Source of the DNA: G963704535 sp963704535
GTDB taxonomy: Bacteria > Chloroflexota > Chloroflexia > Chloroflexales > Roseiflexaceae
Reading direction: 5' to 3'
DNA: 64,000 nucleotides
NCBI GenBank assembly: GCA_963704535.1
Contig: OY969916.1
Location: forward strand, 4,464,001-4,528,000
Part shown: positions 37,843-47,700 of the stretch, one piece after another
Numbering within the stretch: position 1 is the first letter of the stretch
How the letters are laid out: each line of letters begins with the position of its first letter
Notes under the pieces: model-generated
Database searches by the model: none
Told to the model about the DNA's origin: nothing
The model's input: only the letters and a program-made list of their open reading frames with translations
Program-made: the position numbers and the translations under genes

Positions 37843-38948
37843 GCACCATTCGCCTGCTCGACGTGCCGGCCGCAGCGATTCGTCTGACGCCGGCCAATCC
37901 CCGCACCGATGGGGCCGAGGATCTCGATGGCCTGGTCGCCTCGCTCGCGCACGGGCTGGCCCAGCGCCCGACCCTCGTTGAAGTCGAGCCGGGTGTGTTC
38001 GAGGTGCTGACGGGTGAACGGCGCGTTCGAGCCGGCCTGGCGTTGGGCTGGACGGCGATCCCGGCCGTGGTCGAGGATGCGCTCGACCCACTTGACGCCC
38101 ACACCCGGCGCGTCTCCGAGAACCTGCATCGCAAGGATTTAGGCCCACTCGACGAGGCCCGCGCGCTCAAGCTCGATTGGTTGGGCGCCAACGCTGTCGC
38201 GCTGGACCTGGTGGATGCAGTTGGCGCCGCGCTCGGCCAGGCGGGCAGCGTGCGGGCTGGACTGGCGGCGGTCGCGGCGGTGCTCAAAGCGGCAGAGTGG
38301 TCGCCCAGCCGGCCCAATGTGACCCAGGAGGCATATCTGGAGAGCCGCGGGCTGGGCATCAGCAAGGCCGCGATGCGCAAGAAGCTCCAGCTCCTCAATT
38401 TGTCGGATGCCGCGCAGGAGCGGATCGACGCACTTGGGCTGACCGAGGCCGGCATCCGGGCCTTTATGCGCCTCGACATTGACCAGCAGGACGCGCTGCT
38501 CCGGGCGCTCGACGCCGATCCGACCCTGGCGCGCAAGGTCAAAACGATTATTCAGGATGTGACCAAGCGCGGCTATGTGATGGGGCACGCGCTGGCCCTG
38601 GCCCGCGGCGAGGTCTGGACCGGCATGGCCGACGATGAGAAGGAGGACCAGGAAGCGAGCGGCCCTCAGAATCATCCCGAAGCTGATCGCGGCGATCTGA
38701 GGGCGCCGGCACTCAGTACGAAGGAGCTGGCCGCGCCGCAGCTCACCGCCAATGATGCGGCGAAAGCCGCAGCACTCTCGAAAGCGGCGCTGGAGCTGCT
38801 GACGCGCGCCGAGGAGGTGCAGACCTGCGCGGCGCAGCTCGCCGAGCTGCTGGGCGGGCGCGCCGCGGCTGACGTGCCAGAGCATGGCGAGCTAATCCAG
38901 GTAGCCTGTGACCTGATACGTGAATCGATCGACCCACTCATACATTGA
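37839..38948 (+). CDS. ParB-family protein 2
   Basis: 369 residues from ATG 37839 with a 4-base overlap of the ATPase stop. ParB fold: LTPANPRTD (box I-like), VLTGERRVRAGLALGW (about 56-71, box II) and ENLHRKDLGPLDEA (about 94-107, box III). A helical HTH-like part (GISKAAMRKKLQLLNLS) and a long helical tail follow. It differs clearly from ParB 1 in the middle region, so the two are not a recent duplication. ParB next to a P-loop ATPase is the order of partition operons, although the ATPase is VirD4/HerA-like and not a typical ParA. Confidence 0.85.
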   Translation: MSTIRLLDVPAAAIRLTPANPRTDGAEDLDGLVASLAHGLAQRPTLVEVEPGVFEVLTGERRVRAGLALGWTAIPAVVEDALDPLDAHTRRVSENLHRKDLGPLDEARALKLDWLGANAVALDLVDAVGAALGQAGSVRAGLAAVAAVLKAAEWSPSRPNVTQEAYLESRGLGISKAAMRKKLQLLNLSDAAQERIDALGLTEAGIRAFMRLDIDQQDALLRALDADPTLARKVKTIIQDVTKRGYVMGHALALARGEVWTGMADDEKEDQEASGPQNHPEADRGDLRAPALSTKELAAPQLTANDAAKAAALSKAALELLTRAEEVQTCAAQLAELLGGRAAADVPEHGELIQVACDLIRESIDPLIH

Positions 38949-38965
38949 ACCAGGAGGCTTCAGTC

Positions 38966-41900
38966 ATGTCCTGTGAAGGAAAGCTCGGCGCCGCGTGCGC
39001 GTCCATGATCGGCGGCTCGCCGGCCTTGTCTCAGGCGTTCGGTGGCGATGCCGCCGAGGCGACTGCGGTGCTTGAGGAAACCTACCGCGTGGCCCGTTCG
39101 CAAGCTGCGGTGCGCCAGGCACCCACGGGCAGCGGAGGAGTGGCCCGCCTGGCGCGGATCAAGGCCCAGGCAGCCGATCGGGCCGCCCAGGATGCCACCG
39201 TGGCCTTATTCACTTACCTGCGCGATGTCCACCGCCTCTCGGCCCAGCAGCTCCCGGCCCACGGCAAAGGCCGCAACGGCGTGCCGCTGCCAAAAGGGGA
39301 CGCCCAGCACGGCTATGCGGCGGTCTGGGAGACGATCCAGGCGATCGAGCAGGGCAAGCCGCTGCCCGCGCTGGCCCAGCAGGTGCGGGTTGCTCGCAAG
39401 GGTAACACTCGCACCGTGAGTAGTCTGCGCGCTGATGAGTGGAGCGGCGGCGGGGCGCGCTGCGGCAACTGCGGGCAGTTCGCCTCGGCACTCAAGGGCC
39501 ACACCTGCTCACACACAACCAGCGGCGAGGAGCTGGCGCGCAAGCTCATGCGCTCGCTGGCGGTGCCCGACAGCGCCTATCCGACCGCAGCGCTTGATCA
39601 GCTCATCGCCGAGGCCAGGGCCGGCGGCGTGTCGATGCGTCACCCCATAAGTGGCGAGACGATCCGCTCGACCCTCGACGGCCTACCGCTGGCGCTCTCT
39701 AGTGGCTTTGTGCCCGACACCTGGCAGGGCATCGCCGAGATCGCGGCGGTCGCTGGTGGCCGTGTGGTGCCGGTGCTGAGTATGAAGAACCTGACCGCTG
39801 CTCCTGTCGCGGCCGATGGTGTGACGGCTGCCGCGCTGGCCTCCGGGCGGGTGCTCACACCCGGAGCGCCTATGGGGAGCGCGACCGGGCTGCCGCAGCG
39901 TATCTCTGAGCAGGTCCAGCAGGCCGCCACGACGCTTGTGACGGCCGGCGACCGCTACGACCAGGGGCGCTTTCTGGGCAGCGAGTACCGCAAAAAGAGT
40001 GCGCTGGGCCAGCCGGTCACGATCGACGGCGTGCAGTGGGCGGTCGGTCAGCGCGCCAGTGGTGATCAGCATTGGGCCGGCGCCCGCAAGGCCGGGCTGG
40101 CGCCGACCAACGGCGTGACAATCGGCATCGGGCGCACGCTGCCGGGGGCGATCGAGCTGCTGAAACAGCCTGACACCCGCGTGGTCGAGCTATCCGACGG
40201 GCAGATCCAGCTTTATCAGGGCGGCGGCCTGCTGGCGGTCTACGATCCTCGGAACGGGGTAGCCGGCGACACGAACGGCACGCCCAATGCCTCCAGCGAG
40301 CAGATCGCGGCGATTATCGCCTACCACGCGCTGCATCCGAACAACGCCTACGATCGCGGCCTGGCGACCGACCTGGCCGCGGCGCTCGACGGCACTGGAG
40401 CGAGCCTCAACGCCATGGATGCGGCCTATTTGGCGATCATGGGCGGCCCGCTCTCTGGTGGCGGCACGCTGACGCTGGGCGCGCAGGTCGGGACTCAGAA
40501 ATGCCCGACGTGTGGGCAGTTCATGGGCAACGCGCATGTGTGCCCCGGAGCTGCGCAGCAGGGGGCTGTGTCGAGCACGCCGCCCGGTGGAGGTGTGGTC
40601 GTCGAGGATCTGGGCGCGAATTTGCCCCCGCTGCCGGCGCCGGGTGCGGTTACAGCCGCGCCGCAACCTGATGAGGTGCCGCCGGCGGCGACGCAGATCA
40701 GTGTCCAGCTCGATCCGCAAGCACTTGCCGCAGCGCTCGCGGGCGCACTGCCGCCCCAGCAGACCCTTGATTCGCAGCAGTTTGCCACGACGATCGCTCA
40801 AGCGCTGCCGCCCCAGCAGACCCTTGACCCGCAGGCGTTCGCCGCAGCGCTGGCCGCCGCTCTGCCCCAGCCGCAGCAACTCGACCCGCAGGCGTTCGCG
40901 ATAGCGCTGGCCGGTGCGCTGGCTGCACAGCCGGCCCCAATAGTCCAGCTTGATGCGGCAGTGCTGGCCGATGCCGTGCGCGTGGGCGCCGCCGAGGCGC
41001 TGGCCGATGCTCTGTCGGTGCAACCCGCGCCGCAGGTCAACGTCCAACCAATCGATCCGGCCCTTCTCACTGAGGCGGTCAGAGCCGGCCTGGCGGCACT
41101 TCCCCCGCCCCAGGTCAACGTTCAGGCCCCGCCACCCAGCGCCCAGGTTCAGCTCCAGGTCGATAGCGCCAAACTCGCCGAAGCGCTCAAGACGGCGATC
41201 GGCGATGTCGCGAGCGGGCGGGCCACTGCGCCGGCCGCAGCACCGGAGCCGGCCACAGCACCAGAGCCCGCAGCGCCTACAGCCAGGCAACCGTGGCAGG
41301 GTCGTTCGAGGCCGGCTGGACTATCCACCACCGGGCAAGAGCACATCTTGAGCAAGGTGCGGCTGGCCGCTCCCGACCCCTACCTGATGGACGTGGACGA
41401 ACCAAGTCGGCGGCCAGCGTGCCGCGCCGCTGCAATCCTTCATCCCCGACATCGACCCCAACTACGCCATCAGCGAGGAGACCGAGACGATCCTCAAGAG
41501 CGTTTCGGCCTTAATCCAGGCCGGGAAGCGCGTCAGTGGCACCGCGCAGCGCTCGTGTATGGCGTTCGGGCTCTATGGCCCGCCCGGCACCGGCAAGAAC
41601 ACCCTGGCCCGCCAGGTCGCCGCCAGCATCAAGACCGTGGCTGCCGACGGCCGCGAGACGCAGGGCATGAACTACGCCGAGGTGAATATCCTCCCCGACA
41701 GCTCGATCGAGGACATGATCGGCACCGTCGTCCTGGAACCGGACGGCAAGGGCGGCACCCGCTCGGCCGTGCGGCTGGGCAAGATCGGCCTGGCGGCGGC
41801 GATGGGGTCGGTGGTCTGTGTCAACGAGATCGTGCGCAACCCCAAGCTGGCGACCGCGCTCCAGAGCATGCTGGAGGATGGCGAAATCATCATCCCCAGC

Positions 41901-42509
41901 CCGGAGGCCGGGCAAATCCGCATCCCGGTGCATCCCTCGACCGTGATGTTCCTGACCTGGAACCCCGGCAACGAAGGCGACCCGGATCGGCCGGCTCAGG
42001 CGCCGCTCTCGCGCATCACGCCCTTCAAGCTCGACAAGGCCAGCGACGCCGAGCGGGCACAGCGGGCGATGAGCTTCCTGTCGCAGTTCGACGGCGCGAA
42101 GAGTGGCCCCAGCACCGGCCAACAGGAGCAGCAGGAGAAGCGCCGGAGGGAGATCGCCCGCCGCGACTACGGCATCCCAGAGAAGCTCGCGCCCACGCCG
42201 AACGAGGTCAAGGCCGCGGTGAAATTCATCGGGGCAATCGAGAAGCTGGCCGACGCTGGCGTGGGCGCCAAGCAGATCGGGCTGGCCTCCTCGACCTCGA
42301 CCGCGCCGGGCGATCGGCAACTGGCGCGCTTCCTGGTATTGGGCAAGACGGTCGGCTGGCCGCAGGCGACCGAGATGTTCAAAATCTGCTGCGACCAGGG
42401 CGACGATTTCCAGGGCCAGTGGGCGCTGATTGAGGAACGTTTCCGGGCCAATTACTTGAGGCCGGATGGCTCGCCGGTCAACTTCGACATGCCGCCCGTG
42501 CAGCGATAG
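38966..42509 (+). CDS. MSC-scaffold protein B: zinc ribbons + MoxR/CobS-like AAA+ ATPase (frameshifted)
   Basis: Start ATG 38966 behind CCAGGAGG. N-terminal scaffold as in proteins A and C: MSCEGKLGAACA, KAQAADRAAQDATVALFTYL, DAQHGY, zinc ribbon RCGNCGQF-x6-GHTC (about 165-181), TLDGLPLALSSGFVP. A second ribbon, KCPTCGQF-x5-HVC, lies near 512. A low-complexity zone with repeats of QTLDPQAF-A-A-A-L follows (about 580-660). After about 41399 the frame shifts by one. The MoxR/CobS-like AAA+ domain then runs to the end: GLYGPPGTGKN (Walker A, N in place of S/T), GSVVCVNEI (Walker B-like), a sensor strand MFLTWNPGNEGD. Repaired length is about 1,180. MoxR ATPases remodel or chelate with a VWA partner, and the next gene is one. 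Confidence 0.75.
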
Positions 42510-42519
42510 GGAGGGCGCC

Positions 42520-45500
42520 ATGTCCTGCGAAGGCAAGCTCGGAGCGGCCTGCGCGGTGCTCGCGCCGCCTGGTAGTGAATTGCACAAGGTACTGGATGGC
42601 GCACCGACGGCGGTTCTGGAGGAAATCTATCGCGTGGCCCGCAACCGCGCGCCTGCGCTGCCGGAGGGGAGCGACGCCCGATCGAGTCTGGCACGGGTCA
42701 AGGCCCAGGCGGCTGACCAGGCCGCCGAGGACGCGACGGTGGCGCTGTTCACCCATCTGCGCGACGTGCATCACCTGGCCGCTTCAGACCTTCCGGCACA
42801 CGGCAGCGGGCGCGACGGTGTGCCCTTGCCCCGGCGCGAGGCCCAGCACGGCTATCGGGCGGTTTGGGAGGCGATCCAGTCGGTCGAGCAGGGAGGTGCG
42901 CTGCCAGCGCTGGCCCAGCAGATCGTGACCGCCCGCCAGTCTCGCGCGAGTGGCGCGCCAGCCTCGCCGGGCACGAACGGGGCTGATGGGGCGCTGGCGA
43001 GTTACAGCCGGCGACGCGGCAGCGGCACGCCCCAGGTGCCGCAGATCAGTATCCAGGTCGGCGGTCAGCGCTACACGGTCAGCGGCAACGCCGGCGACAC
43101 CTTTATGGCGGTGGTCGATGCGCTCAAGCGTGAGTTCGGGCTGAACGGCCGCAACTTCCGCAAAGTCGCGCAGGGCGGCGGAAAGTACAACTCGTATTGG
43201 GATGTTCCAGTTCCGCTCGGCGACGTGGCGAGGAGGCTCTCGGCGGCCGGGCTGTCGGTGAGCGATGCGAGCGGAAAGATCATCGCATCGGCTGCGCCAG
43301 GCGTGCCGGTCACTTCACCTGCGCCGTTTCGGCCGACCGTTCCGCCGCCGCTCTCGCCTCTGCCCGCTGGCGTGCCCAGCGTCCCGCCACCTTCATCGAG
43401 TACCGCGAGCGCATCGTCCGGCCCGGCACTCGTCGATCGCTTCCCCATTCTGCGCGATATCGCCAACGGGACCGTTCCCTATGCCGGCCTGTTGGGGCCT
43501 GCTTTCACGAGCGAGCTGGAGCAGGAGGCTCACCGCATCGCCTACCAGATGCACGACCCCGACCCGGATCTGCGCGCGGCGGCTGATAGCTTTCTGGCCG
43601 ACCGCTTCAAGGCGGTGCTGTTCGACCCGACCGGGGCGGCGCAGGGCTTCGCCCAGGCGCTGCTGACGGCGCAGGGGGCGCCGCGCTGCCCGTCCTGCCA
43701 GCAGTGGATGGACCCGACCCGCCATCGCTGCCCAGAGTTCGGTGAGCTGCCGGGTGTGGCCGGGACGCGCCATGCAAAGAGCAGCGGGGAGTGGGTGCGC
43801 GCGGTGTTCCGCTCGACGGGCGTGCGCGCTCTCACGCGCGGTATCGGCCACGCGACCCGCGACCGGGGCATGCAGACCGCTGCCGCCGCAGCACGGGCAA
43901 TCGTCGCCGACCACCTGCCCGACGACACCATGCCGCCGGCTGTCACGCAGGCCGCCCGCGCGTTCCTCACCGCTGCCGACTACGCCAGCATGCGCGACTT
44001 TGTGACCGCGCTGGGGGTCACGGCAGCCCTGCACGATGCCGCCGGGCGCCCGCTCACTACTGTCGCCGCCGACCTGTACGCGCTGCGGCCTGACGAGGTG
44101 TGCGCGCTGGCGAATGGTGATATTGCGGTGTTCTTGGGCGTCGAGCCGGTCCTGGGCGGCGCTTCTCTGCTCGGCCACCACCCACAGGCTCCCCAGGCGT
44201 TTGCCAGCGCGGCGAACGAGTACGATCAGAACGGTGTGGCCGATGCCCAGGCGTTCGCGACGGTGCTGTGTGGCGCCGCTGGTGCGCCGAAGTGTGTCCG
44301 TTGCGGCCAGTACATGAGCGTTCGCAGGGGCCACCGCTGCCCACCGTCAAGTGCCCAGGTGCCCAAACGCCGCCGGCGCGCCGGCCAGGTCTCCCCGACG
44401 GTCGAGGATGCCGCCAAGGGGCTGACCAAAGAGCAAGACCCGATCAACAACGAGACGATTGCGGCGATGTTCAGCCGGATCGCCACCTCGATCGCCTCCC
44501 AGCCCCGCCGCGTAATCTTTGGCAAGCCCGGCAGCGGCTTCGCCACCGATATGCGCGGCAAAATCTACGCCGACCCGTTGCCGATGGGCCAGGGCGCGCC
44601 GCTCCAGGACCAGCTCTTAGTCATCAACGCCGGCATCTATCATGAGCTGGGCCACGAGGAGTTCACCCCGATGGGCTATTGGGCTGACCTGCTCGACATC
44701 GCCCGGAGCGACACGCCTGTCACGCGCCAGATCGACCTGCGGTTCGCCGGCCTGGGGGTGATCGACATCACGCTCGACGGTGCGCGGCGCGATGTGCCGG
44801 GCTGTTACAATATCGTCGAGGACGGCCGGATGGAGCGGACGATCAGCGACGAGTACCGCGGCGTGGCCGAGGTGCTGGCAGCCTCCTGCATGATCGATCC
44901 GCGCTGGGATGAACAGGTCGGCGAGCACATCCCGACCCGCTACCAGCTTGAGGGCGCGCTGCTCTACACCGCGCTGCCTTACTTCAGTGTTCCAGCGGCG
45001 ACACGCGCTGGAATGAGCGAGGAGTTGGTGAGGCTGCTCGACGAGCTGGAGCCGATCATCGCCAGGGCGGTGCGAGGAACGGCCGAGGATGCTTATCACG
45101 CATCGCTGTACCTGGCCTGGCGCTTCGAGCAGGCCAATTTACAGGGCGCGCCGCCGTCCAGCGTAGTCAACAAGCGCCCGCCCAGCGATCCGCCACCCGG
45201 CACTCAGGCGCAGCGGCCCAAGATCGTCATTGATGGCGACCAGGTGATCGACGGTAGCCAGAGCAGCGGCCAGGGTGGGGGAGCGGATGTCGATGTTGAA
45301 TACACCGGCAATGTGACCATCCGCAACCCGAAGCAGCGCGGGGAAGACGACGATCAGGGCACTAGCACTGCCACGTTTCGCAAGCCTCCCAAGATTGAGT
45401 ATGACGATGAGGCCGGTGGCGATCCGCGTCAGCCGAAGGAGGATGACGATCGAGGGGGCAGCGGTGTTGGCCGGCAGCGGAAGGCTGAGGACGAGGATGA

Positions 45501-46860
45501 GCCGCGAGCGGGCTGGCGCGGTGGCGGTGGGGAGGATGACGAGCAGACGGGCGAGAGGAGGCAGCGAAAGGCTGACGACGATGAGGAGGGCGGGGGGCGT
45601 GGCCGCAGCAGGAAAGCTGAGGACGAGCAGGAGCCGCGGCGCCGGGGCGGCGCTGGGGATGATGAGGATGAGAGCGGCGAGCAGCGGCAGCGGCAGGAGG
45701 ATGAAAGCGGTGGAGGTGGTCGGTATCAGCGCCAGCAGAACGAGCAGGACGGCGGGCGGCAGCGCGGCGCGGGTGAGGAAGGGCAGGACGGCCAGCAGAG
45801 CAGCCAGAGCAGCCAGAGCGCTGAGGGGGCGGGCGGCGATGCGGTGGACTGGAGCGACTCGGCCGCCAGCAACGGGCCGGTTCGTGATGCCGATCAGCCT
45901 TTTGATGCCGGGGACCTCCAGGCGGTGCTTGACGCGCTGGACGGCCAGGCCGCCACCGCGATCGACGGCATGGTGCGCGCCAATGCGAGGCCGGAGGTTT
46001 TGGGTGCGGCGCTCCACCAGCCGCTCGGCAGCCGCACGAGCGGCGCCCAGCGCTATCGCACCGAGAAGGGCACCGTTGCCAACGCCGATGTGGAGTTTCC
46101 CAAAGGCTATCCGGGAAGGGTCGGCGCACTTGTACCGCGCCGCTCGATGCACCAGGCGGTCGCCAAACAGCTCGCCACTCAGCTCACCGCCATCCGCGAT
46201 GAGACCGAGCAGCGCCTCCGCAGGCAGCCGGCCGGCAGGCTCGATCGCGGCCGGCTGGTCGCGGCGATCAAAGGCCAGGAGAACGTGCGAACCCGGCTCC
46301 AGAAGTATCCCAACACCAGCTTTGCCGCCTCGGTCACGGTGGACATGTCCGGCTCGATGCAAGGGCGGAAAGAAAGCTATGCGCTGTATGATGCGGTGAT
46401 GGTGCTCGGCGACACGTTTGATGCGCTCGATATTCCCTACGAGGTGCGCGCCTTCTCGACCGGCTCGTCGGCTCAGATGAAGGCGATCGGTGATCCGTCG
46501 TTCGATCCGAATCGGGCCGCAGCGCTGACGAGTTGGGGCGGCGGCGGAACCAAAATGCACGAGGTTGCCAGCCTGGCGACCACCGCGCTCGGTGGATGTG
46601 AGGAGGCCAATAAGATCGCGATCTCGCTGACCGACGGCGAACTCCAGGACCACGAGCGCACCCAAACGGTGCTGGAAGAGGCCCGCAGGCGCGGGGTGGT
46701 CACGTTTGGGGTGTTCGTCGGCAGTAACGGCCTCAAACCCCAGCTCATGGATGAGCTGTACGGGGCGGGCAATTGGGTCGCAATCAATGATCTCAAAGAA
46801 ATGCCCCAGCAAGTCGGCAAGCGCCTGGCGACGATCTTCAAGCGGCTGCGCCCGATGTAA
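42520..46860 (+). CDS. MSC-scaffold protein C: zinc ribbons, HELGH site, acidic linker and VWA domain
   Basis: 1,446 residues from ATG 42520, after GGGAGG and 10 bp past the AAA+ stop. The N-terminus is the shared scaffold (MSCEGKLGAACA; DATVALFTHLRDVHHL; EAQHGY). Zinc-ribbon motifs are RCPSCQQW-x5-HRC (about 389) and KCVRCGQY-x5-GHRC (about 590). YHELGHEEF near 707 is an HExxH zincin-type site. A strongly acidic, Gln/Arg-rich linker spans about 927-1107. The C-terminal VWA domain has MIDAS residues DMSGS (about 1274), a Thr in GGGGTKM and LTDGE. AAA+ next to acidic-linker VWA resembles CobS/CobT chelatase and RavA-ViaA pairs; the protease-like site and zinc scaffold are additions I do not know from those systems. 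Confidence 0.75.
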   Translation: MSCEGKLGAACAVLAPPGSELHKVLDGAPTAVLEEIYRVARNRAPALPEGSDARSSLARVKAQAADQAAEDATVALFTHLRDVHHLAASDLPAHGSGRDGVPLPRREAQHGYRAVWEAIQSVEQGGALPALAQQIVTARQSRASGAPASPGTNGADGALASYSRRRGSGTPQVPQISIQVGGQRYTVSGNAGDTFMAVVDALKREFGLNGRNFRKVAQGGGKYNSYWDVPVPLGDVARRLSAAGLSVSDASGKIIASAAPGVPVTSPAPFRPTVPPPLSPLPAGVPSVPPPSSSTASASSGPALVDRFPILRDIANGTVPYAGLLGPAFTSELEQEAHRIAYQMHDPDPDLRAAADSFLADRFKAVLFDPTGAAQGFAQALLTAQGAPRCPSCQQWMDPTRHRCPEFGELPGVAGTRHAKSSGEWVRAVFRSTGVRALTRGIGHATRDRGMQTAAAAARAIVADHLPDDTMPPAVTQAARAFLTAADYASMRDFVTALGVTAALHDAAGRPLTTVAADLYALRPDEVCALANGDIAVFLGVEPVLGGASLLGHHPQAPQAFASAANEYDQNGVADAQAFATVLCGAAGAPKCVRCGQYMSVRRGHRCPPSSAQVPKRRRRAGQVSPTVEDAAKGLTKEQDPINNETIAAMFSRIATSIASQPRRVIFGKPGSGFATDMRGKIYADPLPMGQGAPLQDQLLVINAGIYHELGHEEFTPMGYWADLLDIARSDTPVTRQIDLRFAGLGVIDITLDGARRDVPGCYNIVEDGRMERTISDEYRGVAEVLAASCMIDPRWDEQVGEHIPTRYQLEGALLYTALPYFSVPAATRAGMSEELVRLLDELEPIIARAVRGTAEDAYHASLYLAWRFEQANLQGAPPSSVVNKRPPSDPPPGTQAQRPKIVIDGDQVIDGSQSSGQGGGADVDVEYTGNVTIRNPKQRGEDDDQGTSTATFRKPPKIEYDDEAGGDPRQPKEDDDRGGSGVGRQRKAEDEDEPRAGWRGGGGEDDEQTGERRQRKADDDEEGGGRGRSRKAEDEQEPRRRGGAGDDEDESGEQRQRQEDESGGGGRYQRQQNEQDGGRQRGAGEEGQDGQQSSQSSQSAEGAGGDAVDWSDSAASNGPVRDADQPFDAGDLQAVLDALDGQAATAIDGMVRANARPEVLGAALHQPLGSRTSGAQRYRTEKGTVANADVEFPKGYPGRVGALVPRRSMHQAVAKQLATQLTAIRDETEQRLRRQPAGRLDRGRLVAAIKGQENVRTRLQKYPNTSFAASVTVDMSGSMQGRKESYALYDAVMVLGDTFDALDIPYEVRAFSTGSSAQMKAIGDPSFDPNRAAALTSWGGGGTKMHEVASLATTALGGCEEANKIAISLTDGELQDHERTQTVLEEARRRGVVTFGVFVGSNGLKPQLMDELYGAGNWVAINDLKEMPQQVGKRLATIFKRLRPM

Positions 46861-46909
46861 CCGCCTTGCTTATAGTGCGTTATGATGAACAATAAGGAGC
46901 ACGATAGCC

Positions 46910-47593
46910 ATGACAAACATTCAACTCGCGCCCGGCCACCCGTATATCGCGCGCCTGGGGACCGGCATCCAGTGGGCACCGGGGGAAGCCCGGCTATTCC
47001 AGGGCGGTCAGGTGATCGCACTCGGCCAGCACACCACGGCGAGCGCGTGGGACTTCTGGTATCATCTGGCCTTCGCCGAGGCGTTCCCACAGGTTGAATA
47101 CTGGTGGTTCCGGTCGCTCTGGACCAACCGCGTGCGATTGAGCGGGCCGCAGGGGATGCAGGACGCAGTGACGGTGTACGGGTACGTGCAGTTTCTCGAC
47201 CAGACGACCGAGGGCCAGCTCTGGACCCTGACCGACGCCGGTGACTGGTGGGAAGTCGATCTCCCCTACCCGCCCAACGAGATCCAGCCTGTCAATGTCC
47301 CGCTGCGCCTGGCGCTGGGGCGCTGTGTGTTTGGCGTGCTGAACGACGACATCAGCCCGGATGCCTGGTACGACCTGACCAGCGTGGTCGGACGCGACCA
47401 GCTCGCTGATGCGTTCCCAACCGATAGTGCGGCCTTGACCGCGCTGGCGCCGCGCCGGCTCGCCACACTGGTCTCGCCACAGGCCGACGACGACCCGCTA
47501 CCCGACGAGCGCCCCTGGCGCCTGGCTGGGATGGACGGCGGCGATCTGCGCGCCGATTGGTGCCGCTTGATGGAATTGCGGCCGGTGTCATAG
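46910..47593 (+). CDS. Small protein S2, paralogue of 36337-37006
   Basis: 227 residues from ATG 46910, with AAGGAG at about 46895-46900. Core likeness to S1: YWWFRSLWTNRVR, VNVPLRLALG and a C-terminal DLTSVVGRDQLADAF that matches S1's out-of-frame DQWAAVTSLVTARELHT. No membrane segment, signal or known motif. It closes the co-directional block that begins with YdjM and is followed by a 10-bp hairpin before the convergent NACHT gene. Tie to the AAA+/VWA module is by position. Function unknown. Confidence 0.7.
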   Translation: MTNIQLAPGHPYIARLGTGIQWAPGEARLFQGGQVIALGQHTTASAWDFWYHLAFAEAFPQVEYWWFRSLWTNRVRLSGPQGMQDAVTVYGYVQFLDQTTEGQLWTLTDAGDWWEVDLPYPPNEIQPVNVPLRLALGRCVFGVLNDDISPDAWYDLTSVVGRDQLADAFPTDSAALTALAPRRLATLVSPQADDDPLPDERPWRLAGMDGGDLRADWCRLMELRPVS

Positions 47594-47632
47594 CGGCGGG
47601 AGCTACCTGAAAGAAAAGAGTTTGCACTGAAA

Positions 47633-47663
47633 GGAGGCGCGCAGATGCCCGGAGCGCGCCTCC
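47633..47663. terminator. 10-bp hairpin between convergent genes
   Basis: GGAGGCGCGC (47633-47642) pairs perfectly with 47654-47663 over an 11-base loop. It lies between the stop of S2 (+) and the stop of the NACHT gene (-), where a two-way terminator is expected. No long T tract. Confidence 0.6.
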
Positions 47664-47700
47664 AGGACCTCTATGCAGAGGGGAAGGCAGGAGACCTGCA

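Noticed and set aside
45139..46812. Minus-strand open frame of 557 codons
   Set aside because: Antisense of the VWA gene; hydrophobic Leu/Pro run is the complement of the acidic linker.
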